A stretch of DNA of 64,000 nucleotides from an uncultured Eubacteriales bacterium (GTDB lineage Bacteria > Bacillota > Clostridia > Saccharofermentanales > UBA5734), in assembly GCA_903835065.1 (NCBI GenBank), contig CAILLO010000008.1:1-64000 (forward strand). Direction: 5' to 3'. Positions 17,945-27,360 of this stretch are shown piece after piece. Position numbers and translations under genes: made by a program. Within the stretch, counting starts at the first letter, position 1. Every line of letters begins with the position of its first letter. The notes beneath the pieces were generated by a model. It was not told where the DNA came from and ran no database searches. It saw only the letters and a list, made by a program, of their open reading frames with translations.

Positions 17945-19884
17945 GCGCCGCGTTTCTTGAAGAAGGTCAGGCGGAGGGTCTTGTTCTTGCGGACGTTCTC
18001 CCACACCCGGGTGAGGTAGGGCAGCACATAGGCGTCGAGGCCGAACGCGCGGCCGACGCCGCCCATGCAGGCGATCGAGGCGAAGACCATCCACCAGGTG
18101 CTGTCGTAGATGCCGGTGGAGGTGATGAACATGGCCATCAGGGCGAAGGAGATCAGGGAGCCGAGGAAGGTGAACATGCCGCCGAGCAGCATCAGGCCGA
18201 CGAGCACCTCGAAGACCACGACCAGGACCTGGAAGAACATCGCGAGGCCGTCGGTCGCGAGGACGATGTTCTGCAGCAGCCAGTGCACGAGGTCGAAGTT
18301 CCCGTAATGGAAGAAGAGGACCTTGAAGATCATGCGCGGGTCGCCCTGGACGGCCTGCGTCACGGTGCCGACGAGGGACTCCTTCACGAGCGTGCCGTGG
18401 ACGAGGCCGAGGATGTTGACGTTGAGGATGTCGGCGTATTTCGCGACGGTGTCGACGACGCCGCTCCCGCCGCCCTGGGACGCGCTACCCGTCGTATCGG
18501 CCCCGCCGACCGCCATGCCGAGGAAGGAGGCGAGCTTGGGATCGACGAACCAGCCCTGGACGATCTTCTGGATCCCCTCGTAGAGCCACATCGCGCCGAG
18601 GAACACGCGGAGCGGGGCGCCCCACCACGCGGGCTGCATCTTCGTGTAGTGCTTCTGGAGGAAGGTCTCCCGCTGGCGGCGGAACAGGATCTCGTCGTGG
18701 AGGTAGGTCCAGACGCCGGCGGCGCCGCGGATCCCGTAGAGGTAGTGGCAGTTGACGAGGATCTTCATCGTGAGCGACAGCCAGCTCGGGAGGCGGAAGC
18801 CCATGATGTCGGAGACGGCGTGGTAGTTGCCGATGCAGACCATGATGCCGTGGAACTTGACTTCGACCTTCGTCGGCTCCTTGCCGCGGATCGCGGCGAG
18901 GATGTTGTCGGCGACGCCGTCGCCGGTCTGGAGGGCCGTCTCGACCATCGCGGCGTAGGGCTTCTTCCCGGCCGCGGGAGCGAGTCCGCCGACGTCGCCG
19001 ATCGCGTAGACGCCGGGCTTGCCGGTGCGGCAGAAGGAGTCGACCTCGATGCGGCGGGCGGCGACGGTGGGGAGGCCCATATGCGCGACGTCGGGCGCCG
19101 CGCACACGCCGGCCGCCCAGATCAGGGTGCGGGTCTGGATGCGGTCGTCGCCGAGGTCGACGTAGTCGCAGGTGAGTTCCTTGATGCCGGTCTTCAGCTG
19201 GATCTCGACGCCCATCTTCTCCATGCGGTGGTGGGCCTTGCGGGAGCTCTTCTCGTCGAGGACGGGCAGCACGCGGTCGAGCATGTCGACGATCGTGAGA
19301 CGGACCTCGGAGTAGGGGATCCCGTTGTCCTTGGCGAGGGCCCTCGTCCAGATCGCGAGCTCGCCGACCATCTCGACGCCGGTGAAGCCGGCGCCGCCGA
19401 CCACGAAGGTCAGGAGGCGGGAGCGCTCCACGGCGTCCTTCTCGACGGCCGCCTTGTGGAAGCAATCCTTGATGTGGTCGCGGATCGCGACGGCGTCCTC
19501 GAGCGACCAGAGCGGAAAGGCGTTGGTGTCGAGGCCCTTGATGCCGAAGTAGTTCGGGGTGGAGCCGACCGCGATCACGAGGTGCTCGTACGGGTACGCG
19601 TTCTTCGCGGAGGAGACCGTCCTCGCGTCGTAGTCGTAGGAGACGATCTCGTCCTGCACGACCGTCACGCGGGTGTCGCGGAAGATATCCTTCAGGGGAA
19701 TCCGGACCGAATCCTCGCCGACGCGGTTGCCGGCGACCTCGTGGATTTCCGTCAGCAGCGTGTGGTAGGAGTGGCGGTCAATCAGGACGATCTCGAGGTC
19801 GTCCTTGCGGCCCTTCCTGTTCAGATGGAGCGCGGCCTCGATCCCGGCGTACCCGGCTCCGACGATGACGATGCGATGCGGCAT
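17941..19884 (-). CDS. Type II NADH:quinone oxidoreductase with C-terminal DoxX-like membrane domain
   Basis: Oxidises NADH and reduces membrane quinone without pumping protons. Residues 1 to about 400 are the NDH-2 flavoprotein: an FAD-binding GAGYAGIEAALHL at the start, the second nucleotide motif VVGGAGFTGVEMVGEL, and AIGDVGG near the FAD site. Residues about 440-640 add several hydrophobic segments (APLRVFLGAMWLYEGIQK, LVVVFEVLVGLMLLGGMF) resembling a DoxX/DoxD domain. Standard NDH-2 proteins are about 400-450 residues, so this is a fusion of 647. ATG 19884 follows AAAGGAGAA. A strong promoter lies upstream at 19940-19968. Confidence 0.9.
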   Translation of the reverse strand: MPHRIVIVGAGYAGIEAALHLNRKGRKDDLEIVLIDRHSYHTLLTEIHEVAGNRVGEDSVRIPLKDIFRDTRVTVVQDEIVSYDYDARTVSSAKNAYPYEHLVIAVGSTPNYFGIKGLDTNAFPLWSLEDAVAIRDHIKDCFHKAAVEKDAVERSRLLTFVVGGAGFTGVEMVGELAIWTRALAKDNGIPYSEVRLTIVDMLDRVLPVLDEKSSRKAHHRMEKMGVEIQLKTGIKELTCDYVDLGDDRIQTRTLIWAAGVCAAPDVAHMGLPTVAARRIEVDSFCRTGKPGVYAIGDVGGLAPAAGKKPYAAMVETALQTGDGVADNILAAIRGKEPTKVEVKFHGIMVCIGNYHAVSDIMGFRLPSWLSLTMKILVNCHYLYGIRGAAGVWTYLHDEILFRRQRETFLQKHYTKMQPAWWGAPLRVFLGAMWLYEGIQKIVQGWFVDPKLASFLGMAVGGADTTGSASQGGGSGVVDTVAKYADILNVNILGLVHGTLVKESLVGTVTQAVQGDPRMIFKVLFFHYGNFDLVHWLLQNIVLATDGLAMFFQVLVVVFEVLVGLMLLGGMFTFLGSLISFALMAMFITSTGIYDSTWWMVFASIACMGGVGRAFGLDAYVLPYLTRVWENVRKNKTLRLTFFKKRGA

Positions 19885-19939
19885 GGAGTTCTCCTTTCGT
19901 GGCGAAAAAGGCGGCTCCCCCTTGGGAAACCCCCACACT

Positions 19940-19968
19940 TTTATACAACAATGCCCGGGGGTTGGCAA
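19940..19968 (-). promoter_or_regulatory. Predicted promoter of the NADH dehydrogenase/prenyl synthase operon
   Basis: On the minus strand, -35 TTGCCA (19968-19963), a spacer of exactly 17 bases, and -10 TATAAA (19945-19940), about 55 bases before the start codon. Confidence 0.65.
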
Positions 19969-20045
19969 ACGGAATCCGGTGCGGTGCAGAAATCGCGCAA
20001 TTATGGGATAATCTTCGCAGAAAACATCCTACAGGAGGCATCACC

Positions 20046-21323
20046 ATGGGTTCCTTCCAGTCGACGCCCGGACTCGACGCCCGCTTCTTCTCCGGCAACC
20101 GCGCGCGGCTGCTGGGCATGCTCGAAGAGGACACCATCCTCCTCGTCTTCGCCGGACGCGCCCCGCGCCGCACGGCGGACCAGGAATACGCGTTCCACGC
20201 CGACCGCAGCTTCTTCTACCTGACCGGCTTCGAGGAGCCGGAGGCCTTCCTGCTGGCCGCCCGCCACGACGGGCGCACCGAGGAGCGCCTCTACATCCGG
20301 CCCAAGGACCCGTCCCGCGAGCGCTGGACCGGCCGCCGCTCCTCCGCCGAGGAGGCGTCCGCCGCCTCCGGGATCCAGGTCATGCGCGACGTCGAACGCT
20401 TCGAGGGCGACCTCAAGGACCTGATTGACGGAGGCCGCTTTTCGTCCGTCTCGCTCGACCTCTCCGGCTATGACGCGCACCCCTCCGAGGACCCGGTCCA
20501 CCGTTTCGCGAACCGGATCCACGGGGAGCACCCGCACATCGCGATCGACAACGTCCACGGGCGGCTCGCCGCCCTCCGCGCGATCAAGAAGCCCGAGGAG
20601 GTCTCGCTGCTGCGCGCCGCCGCGGAGCGCACCGGCCGGGGGATCCGCGCGATGATGGACGTCTGCCGGCCCGGCGCGATGGAGTACGAACTGGCCGCCG
20701 CGTTCCAGTGCGCGATCGCCAACGAGGGATGCCCCGAACCTTCCTTCTCCTCGATCGTCGCCACGGGTCGCAACGCCTTCTACCTGCACTACGACAAGCC
20801 CCTGTCCCGGATCGAGGACGGGGACCTCGTCCAGATCGACGTCGGCGCCCCCTTCGGCGGCCTGCACGCCGACATCTCCCGCTCCCTGCCTGCGAACGGC
20901 CGCTTCTCGCCGCGACAGCGCGAACTGTACGGCATCGTCCTGCGCTGCCAGGAGGTCGCGTTCGCGGCGCTGGTGCCCGGTGCCACGGTGCGCGACGCCA
21001 ACGAGGCCGCGCGCGACGTCGCGTATGCCGCCCTCAAGGACCTCGGGGTCCTCGAGCGCCGCGAGCAGGTCGACGACTACTACTGGCACAGCTGCTCGCA
21101 CCACCTCGGAATGGACGTCCACGACATCGCGTCGCGCGGGCTTCCGATCGAGGCCGGCATGGTCTTCACGGTCGAACCCGGCCTCTACGTCCCGGAATGG
21201 GGCATGGGCATCCGCATCGAGGACGACATGCTGGTCACCGAGGACGGCGGTGTCGACCTGTCGCCCACGATCCCGAAGGATCCGGACGAGATCGAGCGCC
21301 TCATGGCGGAATCCAGGAGATAG
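20046..21323 (+). CDS. M24-family Xaa-Pro aminopeptidase (aminopeptidase P)
   Basis: Cleaves N-terminal residues preceding proline. The 425 residues comprise an N-terminal AMP_N-like domain (about 1-150) and a pita-bread catalytic domain. Metal ligands are visible: two Asp in QIDVGAPFGGLHADIS, His in HHLGMDVHD, Glu in TVEPGLY and Glu in RIEDDM. AGGAGG precedes the ATG; the frame extends upstream into the promoter region without a site. A GATAAT at 20007-20012 may be its -10. The last 139 bases are overlapped on the opposite strand by the AbiEi-like gene. Confidence 0.92.
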   Translation: MGSFQSTPGLDARFFSGNRARLLGMLEEDTILLVFAGRAPRRTADQEYAFHADRSFFYLTGFEEPEAFLLAARHDGRTEERLYIRPKDPSRERWTGRRSSAEEASAASGIQVMRDVERFEGDLKDLIDGGRFSSVSLDLSGYDAHPSEDPVHRFANRIHGEHPHIAIDNVHGRLAALRAIKKPEEVSLLRAAAERTGRGIRAMMDVCRPGAMEYELAAAFQCAIANEGCPEPSFSSIVATGRNAFYLHYDKPLSRIEDGDLVQIDVGAPFGGLHADISRSLPANGRFSPRQRELYGIVLRCQEVAFAALVPGATVRDANEAARDVAYAALKDLGVLERREQVDDYYWHSCSHHLGMDVHDIASRGLPIEAGMVFTVEPGLYVPEWGMGIRIEDDMLVTEDGGVDLSPTIPKDPDEIERLMAESRR

Positions 21324-22144
21324 AGGACCGGCAGATCCGCCCGCTCCTCCCGGCAGTACAGGTCCAGCCCCTCGCAAGCAAGCAGTCGCGACGCCCATTC
21401 GGCGCCGAGCCGCCGCGACCGCGCACAGCGGACCGCCCTGCGCAGTCCGACGCCGTATCCGGCGAACGTCCTCCGCAGGAAGGCGTCGTAGTCCCGGACC
21501 TCCAGCGGTCCGTATACCTCCGCATTCCGGCAGGCCATGTCCGCGAACGCGTCGACGACCAGCCGCTCGAGGCAGGGGTGGTCGACGCCGCGCGCCGTGT
21601 CGAAGGGCGCGTGGGACGGCAGGGGTCGCACGACCAGCTTGTGTCCGGGAAACGCCTCGCGCAGAGGCGACAGGCTCCGGTCGCGCAGGAGCGAGCGAAG
21701 GGCCTCGGCGTCCTCGCGGGCGGCTTCCAGCAGCACCACGGACCGGCCCGCCGGCGGCCCGAGACCGAACGGCGCGAGCCAGTCGCTGTCGAGCAGGGAG
21801 AAGGCCCGCCCTTCGAGCGCGCGCCGGCAGCAGTCGGAGAGCGCGACGTGGGCGGCTTCCGGCCGGGGGCGGAACCTCCGGCCGACCGCAAAGGGCGCGG
21901 CGGGAGCGCCGGGACGGCAGCCGCGCGCGGTGAAAAGCCCGCGGTCGATCTGTCGGACGGTCCCGGCGTCCAGCATGCGCCCGAGCAGCGCGCGGGTCCC
22001 GTTGCGCGTCAGGTGCGCGCCGCGGCGCACGAACGCGGACAGCAGCTCTTCGGCTGTGAAATAGGGGAGGGAGGCCAGCGCCCCGGGCAGCGGCGGCACG
22101 CCGTCGAGGCATCCGTCCGGCCCGAGACTGTCGGAGTCGGTCAT
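21185..22144 (-). CDS. Winged-helix protein resembling AbiEi/DUF6577 family, with antisense 3' overlap
   Basis: A 319-residue product, not confidently assigned. The N-terminal part (about residues 20-75, FTAEELLSAFVRRG then GTRALLGRMLDAGTV) reads as a winged helix followed by a basic turn, RQIDRGLF, like the DNA-binding domain of AbiEi antitoxins and DUF6577 proteins. The middle (about 80-270) fits the downstream domain of such proteins but shows no catalytic motif I recognise. The start ATG 22144 has a near-perfect ribosome site (GAGGAGGTGA). The frame runs 139 bases into the opposite strand of the peptidase gene, and those last 46 or so codons look like antisense sequence (Ser/Met-rich), so the native stop may have been lost. 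No partner nucleotidyltransferase is adjacent. Confidence 0.65.
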   Translation of the reverse strand: MTDSDSLGPDGCLDGVPPLPGALASLPYFTAEELLSAFVRRGAHLTRNGTRALLGRMLDAGTVRQIDRGLFTARGCRPGAPAAPFAVGRRFRPRPEAAHVALSDCCRRALEGRAFSLLDSDWLAPFGLGPPAGRSVVLLEAAREDAEALRSLLRDRSLSPLREAFPGHKLVVRPLPSHAPFDTARGVDHPCLERLVVDAFADMACRNAEVYGPLEVRDYDAFLRRTFAGYGVGLRRAVRCARSRRLGAEWASRLLACEGLDLYCREERADLPVLYLLDSAMRRSISSGSFGIVGDRSTPPSSVTSMSSSMRMPMPHSGT

Positions 22145-22342
22145 CGTCGCATCACCTCCTCGGTTCCATGCTACGCCGCTCGCGGGTCCCCACTCGACGC
22201 CCATTCGCGACAACCATGGACCGGCGCGACTCAATTCACGACAAACCCGCCGCAAATGATAGAATGGGGGCGACGCCGTCCTTCGGCCGCCGAGGCAGCC
22301 GGGCGGGGAGAACGGGTCGGACGGCGGGAGGCCGGAAGCAAC

Positions 22343-22942
22343 ATGGTGGAAAGACCGAAGATCGACCGCGGGGCCGCGCTGGCCCTGCTCGAGGAATACA
22401 ACGCGAACCCGCGCCTCCGGACGCACGCCAGGTGCGTCGAGGCGACGATGCGGGCCTTCGCTCGGGACGCCGGCGAGGACGTGGAGAAATGGGGCGCGGT
22501 CGGCCTCGTCCACGACCTCGACTACGAGCGCTGGCCCGAGCGGCACTGCGCGCGCAGCGCCGAGCTGCTAGAGGAGGCGGGATGGCCCGAGGACATGATC
22601 CGCGCGGTGGTCTCGCACGGCTGGGGGATCTGCTCGGACGTCGAGCCGCTCTCGTACATGGAGAACGTCCTGTACGCCACCGACGAGCTGACCGGCCTGA
22701 TATACGCAGCGGCGCTGATGCGGCCGTCGCGCAGCGTGCTCGACCTCGAGGTGCCGTCCGTCATGAAGAAATGGAAGGACAAGCGGTTCGCCGCGGGCGT
22801 CGACCGGGGCGTCGTGGAGGCGGGCGCCGCCCGGCTCGGACTGACGGTCGAGGAACTCGTGGCGCGGACGGTCTCCACGATGCGCGAGGCGGCCGACGGG
22901 ATCGGTCTGGCGGGGTCTCCTGCCGGGCAGGGGAACGCATGA
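22343..22942 (+). CDS. HD-domain phosphohydrolase-like protein
   Basis: A 199-residue metal-dependent phosphohydrolase of the HD superfamily. An early His (HARCVEATM), the HD pair in GLVHDLDYERWPERH, a following His in VSHGWG, and a late Asp (YATDELTGLI) form the expected metal site. ATG 22343 is preceded by GGAAGCA, a modest site. A possible -10 (TAGAAT) is at 22260-22265. The stop overlaps the next start (ATGA), so it is coupled to the acyltransferase. HDIG-type proteins of this size are widespread in Clostridia and mostly uncharacterised; the substrate is unknown. Confidence 0.82.
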   Translation: MVERPKIDRGAALALLEEYNANPRLRTHARCVEATMRAFARDAGEDVEKWGAVGLVHDLDYERWPERHCARSAELLEEAGWPEDMIRAVVSHGWGICSDVEPLSYMENVLYATDELTGLIYAAALMRPSRSVLDLEVPSVMKKWKDKRFAAGVDRGVVEAGAARLGLTVEELVARTVSTMREAADGIGLAGSPAGQGNA

Positions 22943-24192
22943 GCCCGAAGAAGGTCCGCACCCGCACCCTGCGCCTGCCCCGCAAGCCCAGCCAGGCGTT
23001 CAATCTCTTCCTCAAGGGCACGCTGCAGGTCGTCCTGCGCATCCTCTACAACTACCACGTCGACGCGCGCGGCATCCGGGGCCTGAAACCCCCGTACCTG
23101 GTGATCGCGAACCACGACATGAACCTGGACCCGTTCCTCGCGCTGTCCGGTTTCCACAAGCCCGCCTACATCGTCACGAGCGAGCACCTGTTCCGCATCC
23201 CGATCCTCGGCTTCCTGCTGTCGAACCTCGTCGGCGCGATTCCCAAGACCAAGGCGAAGGCCGATTCGCGCACCGTCCGCGGAATGCTCGAGGCGCGCAG
23301 GAACGGCTATCCCGTGCTCGTGTATCCCGAATACGGCGGCCGCAACTGGGGCGGGCAGACGAGCCGGCTCATCCCCGCGACCGGTAAGCTCCCGCGGCTG
23401 CTCAAGATCCCCGTCGTCGCGATCGTCTTCGAGGGCGCCTACCTCGCGACCCCGCGCTGGTGCTTCAAGCGCCGCCGCGGCCGCATCACGCTGCGCTACC
23501 ACGTCGCCCTGACCGCCGAGGAGTCGGCGACGCTTCCCGAAAAGGAGGCGCTCGCGCGCATGCAGGCCTCGATTGACCACGACGACAACCTCTGGCAGAG
23601 GAAGAACCTCGAGGCCGGGCACGGCGTCGTCTTCCACGCGCGCAACCGCGCCGAGGGCGTCGAGCGCTCGCTCTACGCCTGCCCGAAGTGCGGGACGCTG
23701 CGGGCGCTCCATTCGCACGGCGACTCGTTCTCGTGCTCGCACTGCGGCTTCTCCGCCTCGATCGACAAGTACGGACTAGTCGACGGGTCGACCGCGATGC
23801 GCGAATACACCGTCGAGGTCGAACGGATCCTCGAGGACCGGGCGGCGGAGTACCTGGCGTCGGGCGGGTCGACGGAACCGTTCCTCGCGGACGTCATGAC
23901 GGTCTGGTCCAGCCCGCGCATGCAGCCGATGGAGAAGCTCGCGCACGGCGAGCTCCGGCTGGACGCGGAAGGGCTGGCGTTCGACGGCCCGGACGGTCCC
24001 GTCCGGCTCGCCATCGGAAATATCACGGGCGCCACGTGCATCCACGCCCACATCCTGGAGTTCGTCTGGGAGGACCGGGTCTACCGCGTGATCTTCGACG
24101 ACCGCAAGACGTCGTGCCGGCTCTGGCTGACGGCGGTCAGGATCTTCGCCGACCACGCAAAGGGCGGCGACTCCGGGATAATCGAGGACTGA
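22939..24192 (+). CDS. Lysophospholipid acyltransferase-like protein with zinc ribbon and unassigned C-terminal domain
   Basis: Residues about 45-200 form a PlsC-type acyltransferase with the catalytic HX4D motif (NHDMNLD, His59/Asp64), KTKAKAD, and a variant of the second motif (PEYGGRNWGG) in place of the usual EGTR. Residues 248-269 add a four-Cys zinc ribbon (CPKCG and CSHCG). Residues about 330-405 form a beta-rich stretch that could be a PH/GRAM-like fold. The product is 417 residues against about 240 for plain PlsC. It is coupled by ATGA to the HD gene. The likely role is acyl transfer in phospholipid synthesis or remodelling; the extra domains suggest regulation or a membrane contact. 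Its last 56 bases overlap the convergent DUF5317 gene. Confidence 0.78.
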   Translation: MSPKKVRTRTLRLPRKPSQAFNLFLKGTLQVVLRILYNYHVDARGIRGLKPPYLVIANHDMNLDPFLALSGFHKPAYIVTSEHLFRIPILGFLLSNLVGAIPKTKAKADSRTVRGMLEARRNGYPVLVYPEYGGRNWGGQTSRLIPATGKLPRLLKIPVVAIVFEGAYLATPRWCFKRRRGRITLRYHVALTAEESATLPEKEALARMQASIDHDDNLWQRKNLEAGHGVVFHARNRAEGVERSLYACPKCGTLRALHSHGDSFSCSHCGFSASIDKYGLVDGSTAMREYTVEVERILEDRAAEYLASGGSTEPFLADVMTVWSSPRMQPMEKLAHGELRLDAEGLAFDGPDGPVRLAIGNITGATCIHAHILEFVWEDRVYRVIFDDRKTSCRLWLTAVRIFADHAKGGDSGIIED

Positions 24193-24820
24193 ACGTGCGC
24201 TCCCCGGAGCTGCGGCGTCCGTACGGGCGCATCAGCGTCAGGACGAGGACGAGCAGCCCCGCGGCGGCGACGAGCGTGCCGAGGGAGAGGTAGGGCGGGT
24301 CGGCGGGCAGCAGCGGCAGCGGGATCGTCCAGGCGAGCCAGGGCAGGACCGTGCCGGGCCCGACCAGCGACCGGTCCAGGTAGGATCCGTGCATGAGCCC
24401 GTATTTCAGGGCGGGGTTGTCCGTCGAGAGCAGCAGGTCGACGCTGACGGGCATGGTCCCCTGGTTCGCGAGCACGACGGCGGCCATCCCCGCGACGCCG
24501 AGCAGCAGCAGCCCGAGGCCCGCGCGGTCGGCCGCGTCGACGGAAGGCCGCTTCCAGGGGATCAGGTTCAGGACGAGGAACAGGACGGCGACGCCGAAGA
24601 CGAGCGAGGCGTGCGCGGTGCGGATCGCGACGAGGGCGGCGCCGGACGGCCAGTCCTCGAAGCCGGCCATTACGAGGACCTGCGGAATGACGGCCAGGAC
24701 GAGCCAGACCGGCAGCAGGCCGACGAAACGCAGCTTCTCCAGCAGCAGGCCGCGCAGGCGACCGCCGGCGGCCAGGCCGACGACGGCGCCCAGGATCGCG
24801 ATCGAGAAGAGGAACACCAC
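24137..24820 (-). CDS. DUF5317 membrane protein
   Basis: A 227-residue polytopic protein with about five or six hydrophobic segments. The conserved stretch ANQGTMPVSVDLLL and the following KYGLMHGS match what I recall of DUF5317, a family without known function. The start is GTG 24820, with GGAGGG close upstream (about 4-5 bases); the next codon (24817) is also GTG and better spaced. It lies 15 bases after leuS on the same strand, so it is probably co-transcribed. The Arg/Ser-rich last 18 residues come from the convergent overlap with the acyltransferase gene and may be non-conserved. Confidence 0.75.
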   Translation of the reverse strand: MVFLFSIAILGAVVGLAAGGRLRGLLLEKLRFVGLLPVWLVLAVIPQVLVMAGFEDWPSGAALVAIRTAHASLVFGVAVLFLVLNLIPWKRPSVDAADRAGLGLLLLGVAGMAAVVLANQGTMPVSVDLLLSTDNPALKYGLMHGSYLDRSLVGPGTVLPWLAWTIPLPLLPADPPYLSLGTLVAAAGLLVLVLTLMRPYGRRSSGERTFSPRLSRSRRPLRGRRRS

Positions 24821-24835
24821 GGAACCCTCCGCCCG

Positions 24836-27307
24836 CTAGCGGACGACCAGATTCGCGAGGCGGCCCTTCACGAAGATGAACTTCACGAGCGAACGGCCGG
24901 CCAGCGCTTCCGCGGTCCTCGGGTCACCCTCGACGGCGGCGCGCACCTCCGCCTCGTCGGCGGCGCTGCGCACATCCATGCGGTAGCGGACGGCGCCGTT
25001 GACCTGGACGGCGATCTCGACGGTATCGCGCACGAGCGCGGCGGGGTCGACGCGCGGCCAGGCGCGGTCGAAGAGCGAATACCCGTTGCCGAGGGACTCC
25101 CACATTTCCTCGGTGAAATGGGGCGCGAAGGGGGCGAGCAGCGAGAGCAGGTCCTCGACGACCGACCGCACGAGCCTCGTATCCGGATCGGAGACGGAAC
25201 TGCGGTAGGCGTAGAGCGCATTCACGAGCTCCATCATGCGGGCGACCGACGTGTTGAACTGGAAGCGCTCGGCGTCCAGGGTCACGCTGCGGATCGCGAA
25301 GTGGAGCGCGTAGAGCAGGTCCTTTTCCGCGGGGCCTGGCGTCCGGTCGCCGCCCTTCCGGTCGGCGCGCACGTCCTCGACGGCCTTTTCCACGCGGGAG
25401 ACGAACTTGGCCGTCGCCTTGACGCCGTCGTCGCTCCAGGGGCCGCCGTCGGTATAGGCGAAGCCGAACGCGAGGTACAGGCGGAAGACGTCGGAGCCGT
25501 ACTTCGAGATATACTCGTCGGGCGAGATCGTGTTTCCGCGGGACTTCGACATGCGCTGGCCGTCGGGGCCGAGGATCTGGCCCTGGTGGACCAGCGACTT
25601 GAAGGGCTCGTCGAAGGACAGGTACCCGAGGTCGCGCAGCGCTTTGGTGACGAAGCGCGCGTACAGGAGGTGCATCGCGGCGTGCTCGGCGCCGCCGACG
25701 TACTTGTCGACGGGGCACATGGCGTCCACGATGCCCCGGTCGAAGATCCGCTCGCTGTTCTTGTTGTCGGGGTAGCGCAGCTGGTACCAGGACGAACAGA
25801 CGAAGGTGTCGAGCGTGTCGGGGTCGCGCAGGGCGGGGCCGCCGCACTGCGGGCAGGTCGTGTTCATGAAGGCGGCGCTCTTCTTGAGCGGGGAGTCGCC
25901 GTCGGGCCGGAACTCGACGTCGTAGGGGAGCAGCACGGGCAGCTGGTCCTCGGGGACCGGGACGACGCCGCAGTGTTCGCAGTGGACCATCGGGATCGGG
26001 GCGCCCCAGTAGCGCTGGCGGGAGACCAGCCAGTCGCGCAGGCGGTAGTTGATCCGGGAGCCGCCACGGCCCGCCGCGGCGAGCTGCGCGACGATCGAGG
26101 CGATCCCCTCCTCGGAGGTCTGCCCGTCATGCTCGCCGCTGTCGACCAGCACGCCGTATTCGCAGAAGGGCAGGGCGTCGTCCTCGCCGTGCGCGGCGGC
26201 GATCACCCGCCGGACGGCCAAGCCGAACTTCGTCGCGAAGGCGAAGTCGCGCTCGTCGTGCGCCGGGACGGCCATGACGACGCCGGTGCCGTAGCCCGCG
26301 ATCACGTAGTCGGCGGCCCAGACCGGCACGACGTCGCCGGTGATCGGGTGCACCGCGTACGAACCGGTGAACACGCCGGTCTTCTCGCGGACGGTGCTCA
26401 TGCGCTCGATGTCGGTCTCCTTGCGCGCGGCGTCGCGGTAGGCCTCGACGGCCGCCTTGTTCTCCGGGGTCGTGAGGCGCCCGCACAGTTCGCTCTCGGG
26501 GGCGACGACGACGTAGGTCACGCCGAACACGGTGTCGGCGCGCGTGGTGAAGACGCGCAGGGAGAGGGGCTTCCCGTCCTCGTCGAGGATCGGCTTCCCG
26601 TCCCGCTGCGTCCCGAAGTCGATCTCGGCGCCCTCGGAGCGTCCGATCCAGTTGGTCTGGATCTTCTTGGTCTTCTCGGGCCAGTCGAGCGTCTCGAGGC
26701 AATCGAGCAGCTCCTGGGCGTAGTCCGTGATCTTGAAGAACCACTGCGTCAGGTTCTTCTTGGTCGCTTCGGTGTGGCAGCGCTCGCACGTGCCGTCCTG
26801 CACCTGCTCGTTCGCGAGCACGGTGTTACACTGCGGGCACCAGTTGACGGGCGCGTTCTTGCGGTAGGCGAGACCGCCCTTGTAGAGCTGGAGGAAGATC
26901 CACTGGGTCCAGCGGTAGTACTCGGGCGTGCAGGTGACGACCTCGTGGTCCCAGTCGAACATGCCGCCCATCTCGCGGAGCTGGCGCTCCATGGTCTTGA
27001 TGTTGGCCATCGTGCTGTCCATCGGGTGGATGCCGGTCTTGATCGCGTAGTTCTCGGCGGGCAGGCCGAAGGCGTCGAAGCCCATCGGCTGGAACACCTC
27101 GTACCCCTGCATGCGCTTCATGCGCGCCCAGGAGTCGGTCAGCGCGTAGTTGTACCAGTGCCCGACGTGGAGCTTCGCCCCGGAGGGGTAGGAGAACATC
27201 TCGAGCACGTAGAGCTTGCGGTCCCTGTGCTCGGGGTGGAAGGAGTACAGCCTGCTGTCCTCCCAGCGCTTCTGCCACTTGCGGTCGATCTCGACGGAAT
27301 ACGGCAT
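24836..27307 (-). CDS. leuS: Leucyl-tRNA synthetase
   Basis: Charges tRNA-Leu. The 823-residue class I synthetase has the HIGH variant HVGHWYNY near residue 47, the zinc-ribbon Cys pairs CPQC and CERC in the insertion, the editing (CP1) domain, the KMSKS variant RMSKSRGN, and a C-terminal anticodon and Leu-specific region. Its length is that of bacterial LeuS. The ATG at 27307 is preceded by AAGAGGT. A candidate promoter is at 27361-27389 and leaves a leader of roughly 50 bases, too short for a T-box. Confidence 0.97.
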   Translation of the reverse strand: MPYSVEIDRKWQKRWEDSRLYSFHPEHRDRKLYVLEMFSYPSGAKLHVGHWYNYALTDSWARMKRMQGYEVFQPMGFDAFGLPAENYAIKTGIHPMDSTMANIKTMERQLREMGGMFDWDHEVVTCTPEYYRWTQWIFLQLYKGGLAYRKNAPVNWCPQCNTVLANEQVQDGTCERCHTEATKKNLTQWFFKITDYAQELLDCLETLDWPEKTKKIQTNWIGRSEGAEIDFGTQRDGKPILDEDGKPLSLRVFTTRADTVFGVTYVVVAPESELCGRLTTPENKAAVEAYRDAARKETDIERMSTVREKTGVFTGSYAVHPITGDVVPVWAADYVIAGYGTGVVMAVPAHDERDFAFATKFGLAVRRVIAAAHGEDDALPFCEYGVLVDSGEHDGQTSEEGIASIVAQLAAAGRGGSRINYRLRDWLVSRQRYWGAPIPMVHCEHCGVVPVPEDQLPVLLPYDVEFRPDGDSPLKKSAAFMNTTCPQCGGPALRDPDTLDTFVCSSWYQLRYPDNKNSERIFDRGIVDAMCPVDKYVGGAEHAAMHLLYARFVTKALRDLGYLSFDEPFKSLVHQGQILGPDGQRMSKSRGNTISPDEYISKYGSDVFRLYLAFGFAYTDGGPWSDDGVKATAKFVSRVEKAVEDVRADRKGGDRTPGPAEKDLLYALHFAIRSVTLDAERFQFNTSVARMMELVNALYAYRSSVSDPDTRLVRSVVEDLLSLLAPFAPHFTEEMWESLGNGYSLFDRAWPRVDPAALVRDTVEIAVQVNGAVRYRMDVRSAADEAEVRAAVEGDPRTAEALAGRSLVKFIFVKGRLANLVVR

Positions 27308-27360
27308 GTCAGGACCTCTTTTCCAAGCCCGGAACGTGGATTCGGGCGGCTATTCCTTGG

